From the NCBI GenBank assembly GCA_002335055.1, contig DDCH01000004.1, positions 204,731-268,730 of the forward strand: DNA of 64,000 nucleotides, given 5' to 3'. Below, piece after piece: positions 53,201 to 61,633 of this stretch; position 1 is the stretch's first letter, and each line of letters starts with the position of its first letter. The translations under genes were made by a program, and so were the position numbers. The notes under the pieces are model-generated. The model was not told the DNA's origin and did not search any database. It was given only the letters and a program-made list of their open reading frames with translations. Origin of the DNA: Sulfurimonas sp. UBA2011 (GTDB taxonomy: Bacteria; Campylobacterota; Campylobacteria; Campylobacterales; Sulfurimonadaceae).

Positions 53201-54715
53201 ATTTCACCTCCACCACACCACGATATTTACTCAATTGAAGATTTAGCTCAGCTTATTTATGATCTCAAACAAGCTAACCCTAGAGCAAAAATTGCAGTTA
53301 AACTTGTATCTTCTGCCGGTGTTGGAACAATTGCTTCTGGTGTTGCTAAAGCATACGCTGATAAGATCATTATCTCAGGCGGAGATGGTGGTACTGGTGC
53401 TGCACCTATAGGATCAGTTAGATTTGCAGGTAACCCATGGGAATTAGGTCTCTCTGAAGCACATAATGCTCTAAAAGTAAATAACCTAAGAGGACAAGTT
53501 ACACTTGAAACTGATGGTGGGCTAAAAACTGGCTTAGATGTTATTAAAGCTGCTATATTTGGTGCTGAACAGTATGCATTTGGTACTGGTGCACTTGTAA
53601 TTGTTGGGTGTATTATGCTTAGAGTCTGTCACTTGAATACATGTGCTGTTGGTGTTGCCACGCAAGATGAAACATTACGAGCAAAATTCAATGGTAATGT
53701 TGAGAAGGTTATTAACTATTTCACACTATTAGCTGAGGATGTTAGAGAAATTCTTGCATCACTTGGATATAAATCTTTAGAAGAGATTGTCGGTCAAGAT
53801 CAGCTTCTTAAAGTTATTGATGATGAGTTTGCTAAGAAATTTGACTTTGAATCATTAATTTATAGAATAGAGGGTGTTAATACGTGTCAAGTAGAGTTTA
53901 ATGAACCCTACGATAAAAATGAGTATGAAAAAGAGCTTATTAAAGAGTTACTTCCTACAATTGAAAATCCACAAAAACCAATAGTATTAGAAAAAAATAT
54001 CTCTAACTTAAATAGAAGTTTTGCTACAAGAATATCAGGTGAGATTGCTAAGAGATATGGAAATGATGGATTACCTGACAACACAATTACATTAAATATG
54101 AAAGGTGTAGCAGGACAATCACTTGGTGCGTTTATGACTAAGGGAATCAACATCAACATAGATGGTGCAGGTAATGACTATATCGGTAAAGGTATGAATG
54201 GTGGAAACATTGTAATTACTGCAAAAAATAGCGGGCAAAATTTTGCACTTGGTGGAAATACTTGTCTTTACGGTGCAACTGGTGGTTCTCTTTACATCAA
54301 TGGTCAAGTTGGTGAGAGATTTGCTGTAAGAAACTCTGGTGCTACAACTATTGTTGAGGGTACTGGAGATCATCCATGTGAATATATGACAGCTGGAACA
54401 GTGGTAATACTTGGTAAAACAGGTGTTAACTTTGGTGCTGGTATGACAGGTGGTAAAGCATTTGTTTATGATGAAGATAGAACATTCTACGAAAAGATCA
54501 ATACAGAGCTTGTAGAAGCAATCAGAATTGATAATGATGAGTTTGATGCAGACATGTTTGAGCTTAAAAATCTTCTTAAAGACTTTGTAGAGAAGACAGG
54601 AAGTAAAATAGCACAAGATATTTTGAATAATTTTAGAAGTGAAGTTCGAAAAATATGGATGATAATTCCTATAGGTGCTAGACCTTCATTAGAAGCCAGT
54701 AAAAGAGGGGAATAG
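50282..54715 (+). CDS. gltB: Glutamate synthase large subunit
   Basis: 1477 residues, complete. Class II glutaminase domain begins at Cys15 (NCGFGLL) after a short propeptide; MHRGAVAADGITGDGSG follows. FMN-binding synthase domain with GEGGEAKERLKSNRNSKIKQ and GDGGTGAAP; the 3Fe-4S ligands CIMLRVCHLNTC (C-x5-C-x4-C); and the C-terminal beta-helix with GMTGGKAFVY. Makes glutamate from glutamine and 2-oxoglutarate. The NADPH-oxidising GltD that normally follows is reduced to a scrap, so the electron source must be a second gltD, another FAD protein or ferredoxin. Confidence 0.95.
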   Translation: MACNLDLLTSFKDNCGFGLLASIDNKPTHKNLEDAITSLSRMMHRGAVAADGITGDGSGLLLSIPKSFFEKELSQDGVNIPQEYAIAMVFSNNESDFDIIESICKNNDLKVVYTRDVPINTNALGAQALESLPSIKQLFVVPNSPVATERLDALVYLSRKEIEAKLKDDATFYIPSFSTTVVSYKGLVMPTHIKEFYTDLASEDFKISFCLFHQRFSTNTLPQWKLAQPFRTIAHNGEINSVTANRFNVKMKMAAVKSEIFTDEEMTKLMDVIQDGMSDSASLDNFMEFLHVNGVDFFKAARSLIPAPWHNDHAMDSKLRAFYEYASACFEPWDGPAAVSMTDGRFIGCVIDRNGLRPSKYILTTDNRILISSEYGVLELPEEEIVERGRLQSGEMIGIDLKYGKVLKNEDINEHLKSMHNYDKWLSENMSYLQEHAITADFEDCEFQESEMEAKQRYFNYTQELNKQVIGPMLKEGKETTGAMGDDTPIAAFSAEQRNFTDFFKQKFAQVTNPPIDSIREKIVMSLNTGFGEKRNILADDAEHAKRLKTVLPIMSKEKFLILQEFGDKTSSKYDSAYKVGKYSTTYTNDLKGSLDALIEKIIVDVRDNGVRTIILDDRELDANNKVIPMLMLIGCASQRLLDVKLRHLVSMVAVTGEVYDPHSAACMIAYGAVAIFPYLLYYTVEQIAEGTEYAEDMPHNLRRFRRAMGAGLSKIMSKMGIATISSYKNSRLFDVIGLSEEVVNDCFNGSISLLAGLGYEDIDERLNSNHKRAFTDEFEGKDKALYKGGYYKYRKGEEFHDLSKPTIAAIQNAGASGKKEDWNKLKELVDGRDKKFIRDFFELKSDRKAIPVDEVEPLSEIFKRFSTAAMSMGSISQEAHETLAVAMNTIGGKSNSGEGGEAKERLKSNRNSKIKQVASGRFGVTPEYLQSAEEIQIKVAQGAKPGEGGQLPGSKVSPLIATLRFTKPGVTLISPPPHHDIYSIEDLAQLIYDLKQANPRAKIAVKLVSSAGVGTIASGVAKAYADKIIISGGDGGTGAAPIGSVRFAGNPWELGLSEAHNALKVNNLRGQVTLETDGGLKTGLDVIKAAIFGAEQYAFGTGALVIVGCIMLRVCHLNTCAVGVATQDETLRAKFNGNVEKVINYFTLLAEDVREILASLGYKSLEEIVGQDQLLKVIDDEFAKKFDFESLIYRIEGVNTCQVEFNEPYDKNEYEKELIKELLPTIENPQKPIVLEKNISNLNRSFATRISGEIAKRYGNDGLPDNTITLNMKGVAGQSLGAFMTKGININIDGAGNDYIGKGMNGGNIVITAKNSGQNFALGGNTCLYGATGGSLYINGQVGERFAVRNSGATTIVEGTGDHPCEYMTAGTVVILGKTGVNFGAGMTGGKAFVYDEDRTFYEKINTELVEAIRIDNDEFDADMFELKNLLKDFVEKTGSKIAQDILNNFRSEVRKIWMIIPIGARPSLEASKRGE

Positions 54716-54743
54716 TAAAAATAACTCTGTTATAATGTAATTA

Positions 54744-54865
54744 GGGTTTGATCCTGTGGTAGCATCTTTCTTAGCAGAAAATGGAATCGAGACTAACTCT
54801 TCGTTACGGCTGCGTTTGATGGTCGTGAAGCTGCAAGAAGTATCTCTGAATCTTTACTAAAGTAA
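54744..54865 (+). pseudogene. gltD: Scrap of glutamate synthase small subunit gltD
   Basis: Behind gltB the plus strand reads GFDPVVASFLAENGIETN, then after a frame change FVTAAFDGREAARSISESL to TAA 54863-54865. Both pieces are the last blocks of GltD (C-terminal NADPH/FAD domain), with the roughly 35 residues that should lie between them gone, along with nearly all of the gene 5' to it. Clearly non-functional. Confidence 0.8.
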
Positions 54866-54874
54866 AACTTACAA

Positions 54875-54912
54875 AGTATCAGTTTGTACATTTTTCATGT
54901 ACGAATTGATAT
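54875..54912. terminator. Hairpin downstream of the gltB locus
   Basis: 15-bp stem with three G-U pairs (54876-54890 with 54898-54912), seven-base T-rich loop. Lies ten bases past the gltD scrap; no long T run follows, so termination efficiency is uncertain. Confidence 0.5.
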
Positions 54913-54963
54913 TCTTCTTTGATTAAAAACTACATTTCTTTCCTAAAATAAGTATAAATAAGC

Positions 54964-54969
54964 TATAAT
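54964..54969 (+). promoter_or_regulatory. -10 box for the accD operon
   Basis: AGCTATAAT, extended -10 form, 30 bases before the TTG start of accD; AAGGA at 54988-54992 is the ribosome binding site. Confidence 0.5.
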
Positions 54970-54998
54970 AATAGCTATATATAATTTAAGGATTTTTT

Positions 54999-55841
54999 TT
55001 GAACCTACTCGATCTATTTCATAAAACTTTTGATAACAAACCAGCTATAAAAGAAGAGGCATCTTCACACTGGATTACATGTAAATCTTGCAATTCAACT
55101 ATGTACTATAAAGAAGTTGAGAACCAAAATTATGTATGTCCTAAATGTGGATACCATATCCGTATCGGTGTAAAAGAGAGAATAGAACTTCTTTCAGACG
55201 AAGGAACTTTTGTTGAGTTTGATGCTAATTTAGAACCAGTTGATCCATTGAAGTTTGTTGATAAGAAACCTTATAAGCAAAGAATCGAAGAGGGCTTTAA
55301 AAAAACAGGACGTAAATCATCGGTAGTTTCAGGTAGTTGTAAAATGAATGGAGTATCTATCCAAATAGTGATTTTTGACTTTGCTTTTATGGGTGGAAGT
55401 TTAGGCTCCGTAGAGGGTGAAAAAATAGTTCGTGCAGTAGGTCGTGCTATAGAAAATAGAGAAGGCCTTGTAATACTTTCTGCTTCTGGTGGTGCACGTA
55501 TGCAAGAGTCTACATTTTCATTACTTCAGATGAGTAAAACATCAGCTGCTTTAGCAAAATTAGCAAAACAGAATCTACCTTATATTTCTGTACTTACTGA
55601 CCCAACAATGGGTGGTGTATCTGCATCATTCGCAACACTTGGTGATATTATCATAGCTGAGCCTGGTGCACTTATTGGATTTGCAGGACAGCGAGTTATC
55701 GAGCAGACTATTGGTTCAGCACTTCCTGATGGTTTTCAACGTGCAGAATTTTTACTTGAAAAAGGTTCTATTGATATGATAGTAAATAGAAATGAGCTTA
55801 AAAAAACACTCTCAGATCTTTTTACACTTTTAAAAGTATAA
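54999..55841 (+). CDS. accD: Acetyl-CoA carboxylase carboxyltransferase subunit beta
   Basis: 280 residues. N-terminal zinc ribbon C28-C31-C47-C50 (CKSCN and CPKCGY), then the crotonase-like carboxyltransferase core with GGSLGSVEGEKIVRA, SASGGARMQES and PTMGGVSASFA. Starts at TTG 54999, fixed by AAGGA and by MNLLDLF-type N-termini of relatives. First gene of a seven-gene plus-strand run. Draws on acetyl-CoA made from fixed CO2 for fatty acid synthesis. Confidence 0.95.
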   Translation: MNLLDLFHKTFDNKPAIKEEASSHWITCKSCNSTMYYKEVENQNYVCPKCGYHIRIGVKERIELLSDEGTFVEFDANLEPVDPLKFVDKKPYKQRIEEGFKKTGRKSSVVSGSCKMNGVSIQIVIFDFAFMGGSLGSVEGEKIVRAVGRAIENREGLVILSASGGARMQESTFSLLQMSKTSAALAKLAKQNLPYISVLTDPTMGGVSASFATLGDIIIAEPGALIGFAGQRVIEQTIGSALPDGFQRAEFLLEKGSIDMIVNRNELKKTLSDLFTLLKV

Positions 55842-55844
55842 AGG

Positions 55845-56408
55845 ATGAGACTCTATGCCCTCTGTGATCAAGATATGCTTGATACAAAAGGGGTTAGTAT
55901 CGAAGAATATATTACTGCAGCTAAAGAACATAATGCTGAGATAATTCAGTACCGTAATAAAAATGCTGATATGGAGTTTATTAAAGAACAACTTATTTTT
56001 ATCAGAAAAATATATGATGGTTTTTTAATCGTTAATGATGCTATTGAACTAGTTGAGTACTGCGATGGAGTACATCTTGGACAAGAAGATCTTTTAAAAA
56101 TTGATGAAGATATCCATAAGGCTGTTAAACTTGTTCGTAGTGTGGTAACCGGAGATAAAATTTTAGGTATATCAACACATAACAAAGAAGAAGTACTCCA
56201 AGCTAATAGTCTTGACTTAAACTACATTGGTTTAGGGGCATATAGAAGTACTGACACTAAAAAAGACATCACTGGTATACTAGGAGACTCTTTAGAAGAT
56301 ATCGCCTCAGAATCTAAGCATTTGGTTGGAGCTATTGGTGGTGTGAGACTTGATGATGAGTTTACTCATGTTACTTATAATGTTATAGGAAGCGGTCTTC
56401 TCAAATGA
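55845..56408 (+). CDS. Thiamine phosphate synthase-like protein
   Basis: 187 residues, a short TIM-barrel ThiE-type protein: IIQYRNKNAD, FLIVNDAIELVEYCDGVHLGQED, and a phosphate/diphosphate loop GLGAYRSTDTKKD. The canonical pieces are present but the protein is 20-30 residues shorter than E. coli ThiE. Starts three bases after accD and overlaps rlmH (ATGA). It may be a true ThiE or a TenI-like relative. Confidence 0.75.
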   Translation: MRLYALCDQDMLDTKGVSIEEYITAAKEHNAEIIQYRNKNADMEFIKEQLIFIRKIYDGFLIVNDAIELVEYCDGVHLGQEDLLKIDEDIHKAVKLVRSVVTGDKILGISTHNKEEVLQANSLDLNYIGLGAYRSTDTKKDITGILGDSLEDIASESKHLVGAIGGVRLDDEFTHVTYNVIGSGLLK

Positions 56409-56863
56409 ATATAGAAATCATCAGTATTGCTAAAAAAGAGAAAACTATTTACGATCCTCTCTATAAAGAGTTAACAAAAATGATTTCTCGCTTCGCAAAT
56501 GTAAAAGATATTGAAATTTTTAACAAAGATGTAACAAAAGCACACACTATTTCCAAAAAGTCAGCACAGGTGGTATATACAAAGGTACTAGAACCTCATA
56601 TTAGCTCTACTTATAGTGTTGTTTTACACCCAGATGGTAAAATAATCGATAGTTTTGAATTTAGTAAGCTTTTAGATGGTAGAATGTCAATTAAATTTTT
56701 CATAGGTGGTGCATACGGTTTTGAAGATGACTTTTTAAACAAAAGTGATGTTGTCATAAGCCTAGGAAAAATCACGATGAGCCATAAGATTGCTAAAGCA
56801 GTTTTGCTCGAACAGATATATCGTGGTTTTTCTATTTTAACAAATCATCCATATCATAAGTAA
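56405..56863 (+). CDS. rlmH: 23S rRNA (pseudouridine1915-N3)-methyltransferase RlmH
   Basis: 152 residues, SPOUT fold: FFIGGAYGFEDDF (the knot glycine-rich loop) and the family's terminal ILTNHPYHK. Methylates pseudouridine 1915 in helix 69 of 23S rRNA. ATGA overlap with the preceding gene. Length and end sequence are standard. Confidence 0.95.
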   Translation: MNIEIISIAKKEKTIYDPLYKELTKMISRFANVKDIEIFNKDVTKAHTISKKSAQVVYTKVLEPHISSTYSVVLHPDGKIIDSFEFSKLLDGRMSIKFFIGGAYGFEDDFLNKSDVVISLGKITMSHKIAKAVLLEQIYRGFSILTNHPYHK

Positions 56864-56875
56864 AGGGATATATAA

Positions 56876-57226
56876 GTGCAAGCAAGTGAGTTAAGTTATT
56901 TTAAAGAAATACTAGAAAATCGTAAAAAACAGATAAATAGTAATATTGACGGTGTTAACAGAGAGTTAAGTCAATTAAACGAATTAGAGTTAAATGATGA
57001 GGGTGACCATGCCGCAGTTAATAATAACTCGATGGTAGAGAGTGCTATAATTATACAACAAACACAGGAACTCCATGAGATTGAAGTTACTTTAGGTAAA
57101 ATATCATATGGTGACTACGGTATTTGCGAAATGTGTGAGGACGATATAGGTTTTCAACGTTTAAAAGTAAAATCACATGCAATATATTGCATTGACTGTA
57201 GAGAGATAGTAGAAAAAACTCAATAA
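56876..57226 (+). CDS. DksA/TraR-family zinc-finger protein
   Basis: 116 residues: an N-terminal coiled coil (about 8-72) with acidic tip ELELNDEGDH, then a C4 zinc finger, C84-C87-C105-C108 (CEMC...CIDC). Binds RNA polymerase secondary channel and modulates transcription with ppGpp in better-studied members. Starts at GTG 56876 with AAAGGG upstream. In an operon with rlmH and dusB, so tied to ribosome/tRNA maturation genes. Confidence 0.88.
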   Translation: MQASELSYFKEILENRKKQINSNIDGVNRELSQLNELELNDEGDHAAVNNNSMVESAIIIQQTQELHEIEVTLGKISYGDYGICEMCEDDIGFQRLKVKSHAIYCIDCREIVEKTQ

Positions 57227-57237
57227 TAGGAAAAAGA

Positions 57238-58257
57238 ATGTACATCAAAAGATATACAATAACTGCACTCATTTTAATGGCTTCATTAGGAGCCTTTGTT
57301 TATACATATGTGACGCAGGAAACAACATCAATTGATTTGTTTGGTATACCTTTACCTGCTTTATCTATAGCAGTATGGATAGTAGTTCCAGTTTTTATTC
57401 TTTATGTGGCAAGTGTCTTGCATATGTCTTTTTATTCTCTTCTTGGAAGTATGAGTTTACGTAAGTACGAAAAAGATTATGACAAAATTATTAATGCAAT
57501 CGTTGACGCTTATTTAGGAAAAAAATCTAGAAGTCACACTTTTAAAACTGATAGATATGCACTTCTTGGTAAACTACTAGAAAACACTACAATGTTTCCG
57601 GTGGGTAATGTTGTAGGACTTACTTCAAATGAAAAAGTTGATGGCGTTTTACAAATCATCGAAGATATTAAAAATGGTGATGTTGTTGATTTAAAACCGT
57701 ACAATCTTTTAAAAGATAATGAACTTGTAGTTCAAAATGAACGTAATCAGTATAAAAAAGGAATTCTTACAGCTGAAAGTATCCTTTCTAACTCTAGTAA
57801 ATATGCTGATGTGCTTAGAGAAGAAGCTTATATTGATTATGTTCAAACTGCTTCAATATCTAACCTACTAAAATATAAGGGACTTTTAACTAAAGAGTCT
57901 TTATACATAATTTTAGCCCGTGTAAATACGAATGAATTTGCTCTAGAACTTAAAAATGAAGAACTACTCTCTCTTATTAACTCACTTAATTTAAGTGTAG
58001 CCGATTATATAAAACTATCGGCTGTAATTGCTAGTGGTGGTATGCTTCCAGAACAACGCATAAAACTTTTTGAAATGTTAAGTGATGAGAAAGAAGATGC
58101 AATAGACTCCTATCTTTATACACTATTTGATTTAGAAATGTTCGCTCCTGTTGATAGTATTCTTGATAACTCTTCGGATAAAGAGTACCAAAATTTTAAA
58201 GCATATCGTGCTTTGAAATCATGTAATAAAAACTTTAGTATAGAAATATTTGTCTAG
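57238..58257 (+). CDS. Two-span membrane protein of unknown function
   Basis: 339 residues. Two N-terminal membrane spans (about 8-27 and 42-72, as in LapA-like proteins), then about 260 cytoplasmic residues that are mostly helical, with repeats of short helices after residue 150 (for example NLLKYKGLLTKESLYIILARV). RBS AGGAAAAAGA. Occurs between dksA-like and dusB genes. I do not recognise a family outside this bacterial group; no function given. Confidence 0.7.
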   Translation: MYIKRYTITALILMASLGAFVYTYVTQETTSIDLFGIPLPALSIAVWIVVPVFILYVASVLHMSFYSLLGSMSLRKYEKDYDKIINAIVDAYLGKKSRSHTFKTDRYALLGKLLENTTMFPVGNVVGLTSNEKVDGVLQIIEDIKNGDVVDLKPYNLLKDNELVVQNERNQYKKGILTAESILSNSSKYADVLREEAYIDYVQTASISNLLKYKGLLTKESLYIILARVNTNEFALELKNEELLSLINSLNLSVADYIKLSAVIASGGMLPEQRIKLFEMLSDEKEDAIDSYLYTLFDLEMFAPVDSILDNSSDKEYQNFKAYRALKSCNKNFSIEIFV

Positions 58258-58260
58258 TTC

Positions 58261-59211
58261 ATGTTAAAGAAGCTTTCCTTTGATCAACCCCTTTATGTAT
58301 TGGCTCCTTTAGCTGGTTTTACTGATCTTCCATTTCGTAGTGTAGTAAAAAAGTTTGGAGCAGATCTTACTATTAGTGAGATGCTTAGCTCAAATGCTCT
58401 TGCCCATGGTTCAGAAAAAACACTACATATGTTAGAAAAGTCAATTAATGAAGACCCTTACTCTGTACAGATTTCTGCTTCACAAGTAGACATAGCTAGA
58501 CGTGCAGTTGAAGTTCTTAATGAGCAAGCTGGTATAGATATCATAGACCTTAACTGTGGTTGTCCTGTACCTAAGGTTACAGGGCATGGAAGCGGTAGTT
58601 CCCTTCTTTTAGATTTACCACTTATGGGCGATATTATTAGAACTATAAAAGATACTTCAAACAAGTCTATGACATCTGTAAAAATTCGTCTTGGTTTTGA
58701 AGAAAAAAACCATGTTGATATTGCTAAAATGGTTGAAGATAGTGGTGCAGACTTTATAGCTGTGCATGGTCGTACTCGCATGGGAAAATTTAAAGCACCT
58801 GTTGATTATGACGCCATTAGAGAGATAAAAGAGGCTGTTAATATTCCTGTAATTGCAAACGGTGATATAGACTCTTACGAAAAAGCTAAATGGGTTACTG
58901 AGCATACTGGTGCTGATGGTATTATGATAGGACGCGGTGCTGTTGGTGCTCCTTGGATTTTTCATCAACTGCGCTCAGGTGAAGAGTATATAGATTTTGC
59001 TCTAAAACATGAGATAATCATGGAACATTTTGATAAGATGATAGAGTTTTATGGTGCCCATGGTGTACCGATGTTTAGAAAACACACTCACACATACTCT
59101 AAGGGCTATAAAGGCGCTTCGGTACTTAGAAATGATGTGAATTCAATTACTGACATACAAGAGTATAGAAACTTACTAGATGATTTTTTTAGAAACGGAG
59201 AGTTTGCATAA
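58261..59211 (+). CDS. dusB: tRNA-dihydrouridine synthase
   Basis: 316 residues, FMN-dependent TIM barrel. APLAGFTDLPFRSVVKKFG at the start, catalytic Cys in NCGCPVPKV (about 101-109), VHGRTRMG, IANGDI and MIGRGAVGAPW. Reduces uridine in tRNA D-loops. DusB type by overall pattern. Starts three bases after the preceding gene and directly abuts the next. Confidence 0.93.
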   Translation: MLKKLSFDQPLYVLAPLAGFTDLPFRSVVKKFGADLTISEMLSSNALAHGSEKTLHMLEKSINEDPYSVQISASQVDIARRAVEVLNEQAGIDIIDLNCGCPVPKVTGHGSGSSLLLDLPLMGDIIRTIKDTSNKSMTSVKIRLGFEEKNHVDIAKMVEDSGADFIAVHGRTRMGKFKAPVDYDAIREIKEAVNIPVIANGDIDSYEKAKWVTEHTGADGIMIGRGAVGAPWIFHQLRSGEEYIDFALKHEIIMEHFDKMIEFYGAHGVPMFRKHTHTYSKGYKGASVLRNDVNSITDIQEYRNLLDDFFRNGEFA

Positions 59212-60372
59212 ATGTCACAAATACACCCTTTAGATATGAGTGAATCAATTAGGCTTTTAGAAACTGGTGATATAGCTGATAACCTCTATCACTATGATTA
59301 CAATACAAAACATTTACTTTCACTTTTAGCAAAAAACATACAAGTAGACGATCCAGCATATATGAGTTCATTTCGTTCATTTGAAGGTGAAGTATTTGAG
59401 AACTTTATATATGAAAAGTTACTACGTTATGCACAAGATAATGATTACATAGATAAGTTTGTGCTCAAAGGTTTTCATCAAAATAAACATAAGGCATTTG
59501 CAAATACTCTCTCTATAAGTGAAAAAGAGCAGATAGTATATAGAACAAAATCACGTGAGATTAGTGAGTTTGATGCGATGTTTATAACTGTAAAGAATGA
59601 GTTATACTTTGTAGAGATGACACTTGTTAAGTCAGTACTTAAGCTAAGACGTCGTTTACGTAAGAAAAAAGCGCTCTTAGAGATTGCCTTCCCTAACTAT
59701 GTGATAAAGGCTTTAATCATCTTAAATGATGGTGCAACAGGTGCAAAACAGTTTCCAGGTTTTTGTAAGGTCTGGTTTACTAAAGAGTTTTCAGCAGGTG
59801 ATGTCTTAGATCAAATCATCGCAAAAAATAAACGCCAGTTGACTCCTAAAGATATAATTAGTGGTGGATGTATGATAGAAGCTCATGAGCTAAAGTTACA
59901 CCCATTTAGATACTATAATACTATGTCATGGATTACTAAAACTATTAGAAGTAATAAAAAACATATATTAGATATGTCATTTTTGATGAACTTTAAAGTA
60001 CAGCGTTATCATAACCTTTACAATAAGTTTTATGTTGGTTATTTAAATATTGAAGATGCAAAGAGTCTTCTTAAGCTTGATGGTGAATATCCAGATACAC
60101 AGCGTGTGATGGTTGCTCTAGAGAAGAAGCACTCTGATGAGATAGTTCTTACATACTATATTCAAACAGGCCGTAAGAAATTATATCTTTATACTATAGA
60201 AAATGGAAAAATCACCAAAGAGAAAAAAGATCCCTATGGTATCACGGTAACAGAAGTATTTCATATTAATAAACAAATGGATAACTCATATGAGATGAAC
60301 TTAACTCATATCGGAGTTGTAAAGAAGCTTTTAAAAGACTGTTTTAGTTCTGCTGTAACAAAGGAAGACTAA
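59212..60372 (+). CDS. Hypothetical protein, possible PD-(D/E)XK-fold
   Basis: 386 residues, no membrane span. Residues 54-140 have an order of acidic residues like a nuclease core: E58-E60-E63 in FEGEVFENFIYEKLL, then ISEFDAMFI (D121) and LYFVEMTLVKS (E135, K140). In known PD-(D/E)XK proteins the second motif is ExK; here it is E-x-T, so activity is doubtful. Basic stretch LRRRLRKKKALLE follows. Starts immediately after dusB and ends overlapping the convergent fliO by 4 bp. Recognised only as a Campylobacterota-type hypothetical. Confidence 0.6.
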   Translation: MSQIHPLDMSESIRLLETGDIADNLYHYDYNTKHLLSLLAKNIQVDDPAYMSSFRSFEGEVFENFIYEKLLRYAQDNDYIDKFVLKGFHQNKHKAFANTLSISEKEQIVYRTKSREISEFDAMFITVKNELYFVEMTLVKSVLKLRRRLRKKKALLEIAFPNYVIKALIILNDGATGAKQFPGFCKVWFTKEFSAGDVLDQIIAKNKRQLTPKDIISGGCMIEAHELKLHPFRYYNTMSWITKTIRSNKKHILDMSFLMNFKVQRYHNLYNKFYVGYLNIEDAKSLLKLDGEYPDTQRVMVALEKKHSDEIVLTYYIQTGRKKLYLYTIENGKITKEKKDPYGITVTEVFHINKQMDNSYEMNLTHIGVVKKLLKDCFSSAVTKED

Positions 60373-61295
60373 GCTTCATCTGCATAAATCAGTGAAGCAG
60401 CTCTTTCCTTATATGCCTCAAGAGGCTCTTTATACTGAGGCTTAGAGTATGTTTGTTTACTCTCATCTATACCTAAAAAATCCTCTAACTCTTGGTTTCT
60501 CTCTTGTAGTATAGAATCAAACTCACTTTGTGATGTAGGTTTGTTGTCTTTAAATTTATCAAGTAAAATATTACTATTTCCCATTAAAACTAAATAACTT
60601 TCATGTCCAAAGTCTAACATAACAACACTATTTTGATTGTCAATAGCCTTTTGAAAGCGGATAGAGACTATAGAATCAGAACTGTTTGGCTTAAATGCTA
60701 GGTCTACTTTTTTATCTTCAGTTGGTTTAGCATCATTAGAGTTAAACAACCATGACTTATTTTGTTTTGTATTGCCTGGTAGCATCATTCTCTTCTTTAA
60801 AACGAGTAAAATAATAATCCCAATAATTAATATAGTCACTACGATATAATAACTCGTAGACATTTCTCCATTCTTTTTAGTCGGTAACTTTGATAAGCTA
60901 TTATTTATAGTGCTTGCCTGTGCAGTTTTTGTTTTTGCAATTTTGGCAGATGTAAATCTAAGTCTTAGTCCATAAGCATCAGATGTTTTTGAGGCAATTA
61001 GTCTAACATTTGGAGAGATAGATGCAACAATCTGTGTTTGACCCTTTAAGGGTGTTATTGTGAGTGAATGTAGGAAGTCAGAATTTACTCGTTTTGTACG
61101 TGATGATTCAATAGAAGCATTTTCTAGTTTTATAATAATTTTATTTGTACTTTTACTCTGTTTTATAACACCTTTAAAGGGTGTATCAAATGTTATCATC
61201 ACATCAGCACGATTACTTCTCTCATAAATATTATAAGATAAAATTTTAGAAGCATAGAGAGAAAACGGAAGTAGAAAAAGAAGTAGGTATTTCAT
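60369..61295 (-). CDS. fliO: Flagellar export apparatus protein FliO (extended)
   Basis: 308 residues: signal peptide (about 15), periplasmic AMIN-like beta domain (about 20-115, with MITFDTPFKGVIKQS and KIIIKLENA), one membrane span (about 147-167), and a cytoplasmic region containing IVSIRFQKAIDNQNSVVMLDFG-like FliO sequence. Helicobacter HP0583-type FliO has the same layout beside fliN. FliO assists assembly of the FliP/Q/R export gate. TAATG overlap with fliN. Confidence 0.75.
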   Translation of the reverse strand: MKYLLLFLLPFSLYASKILSYNIYERSNRADVMITFDTPFKGVIKQSKSTNKIIIKLENASIESSRTKRVNSDFLHSLTITPLKGQTQIVASISPNVRLIASKTSDAYGLRLRFTSAKIAKTKTAQASTINNSLSKLPTKKNGEMSTSYYIVVTILIIGIIILLVLKKRMMLPGNTKQNKSWLFNSNDAKPTEDKKVDLAFKPNSSDSIVSIRFQKAIDNQNSVVMLDFGHESYLVLMGNSNILLDKFKDNKPTSQSEFDSILQERNQELEDFLGIDESKQTYSKPQYKEPLEAYKERAASLIYADEA

Positions 61296-61633
61296 TAAAG
61301 GCGCTCTTTTGATAGGTGGTAAAGTACAGCACTTGAGTCTAGTATCTCATTTATACGAATAGCAAGGTTCTTCTCATGCACCATAACCTCGCCTTTACCT
61401 AAAATACGACCATTTACATAAGACTCAACAGACTCACCTGCTGGTTTTTTTAAGTCAATTATAGAACCTTTTTCAAGTTTAAGAATTTCCCCTACTGAGA
61501 GTTTAGTTTCACCTAGATCTGAAACAAATTCTACTTCCATATCTAAGATACCTGAATAGTCCATCCAGTCTAGTTCATCTTTATTGTATGGTTCTTCTTT
61601 ACCTGATTTATATTGTCTAGTAGGTTTAGTCAT
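61295..61633 (-). CDS. fliN: Flagellar switch protein FliN
   Basis: 112 residues: C-terminal SpoA/FliN domain DMEVEFVSDLGETKLSVGEI, IDLKKPAGESVESYVNGR and GKGEVMVHEKNLAIRI. Part of the rotor C-ring that sets rotation direction. Overlaps fliO by one base and the upstream gene by eight, giving a coupled three-gene set. Confidence 0.92.
   Translation of the reverse strand: MTKPTRQYKSGKEEPYNKDELDWMDYSGILDMEVEFVSDLGETKLSVGEILKLEKGSIIDLKKPAGESVESYVNGRILGKGEVMVHEKNLAIRINEILDSSAVLYHLSKERL

Noticed and set aside
54119..54616. 165-codon frame antisense to gltB
   Set aside because: Cys/Thr/Ser-rich translation typical of the antisense of a beta-helix region; gltB is clearly the gene.
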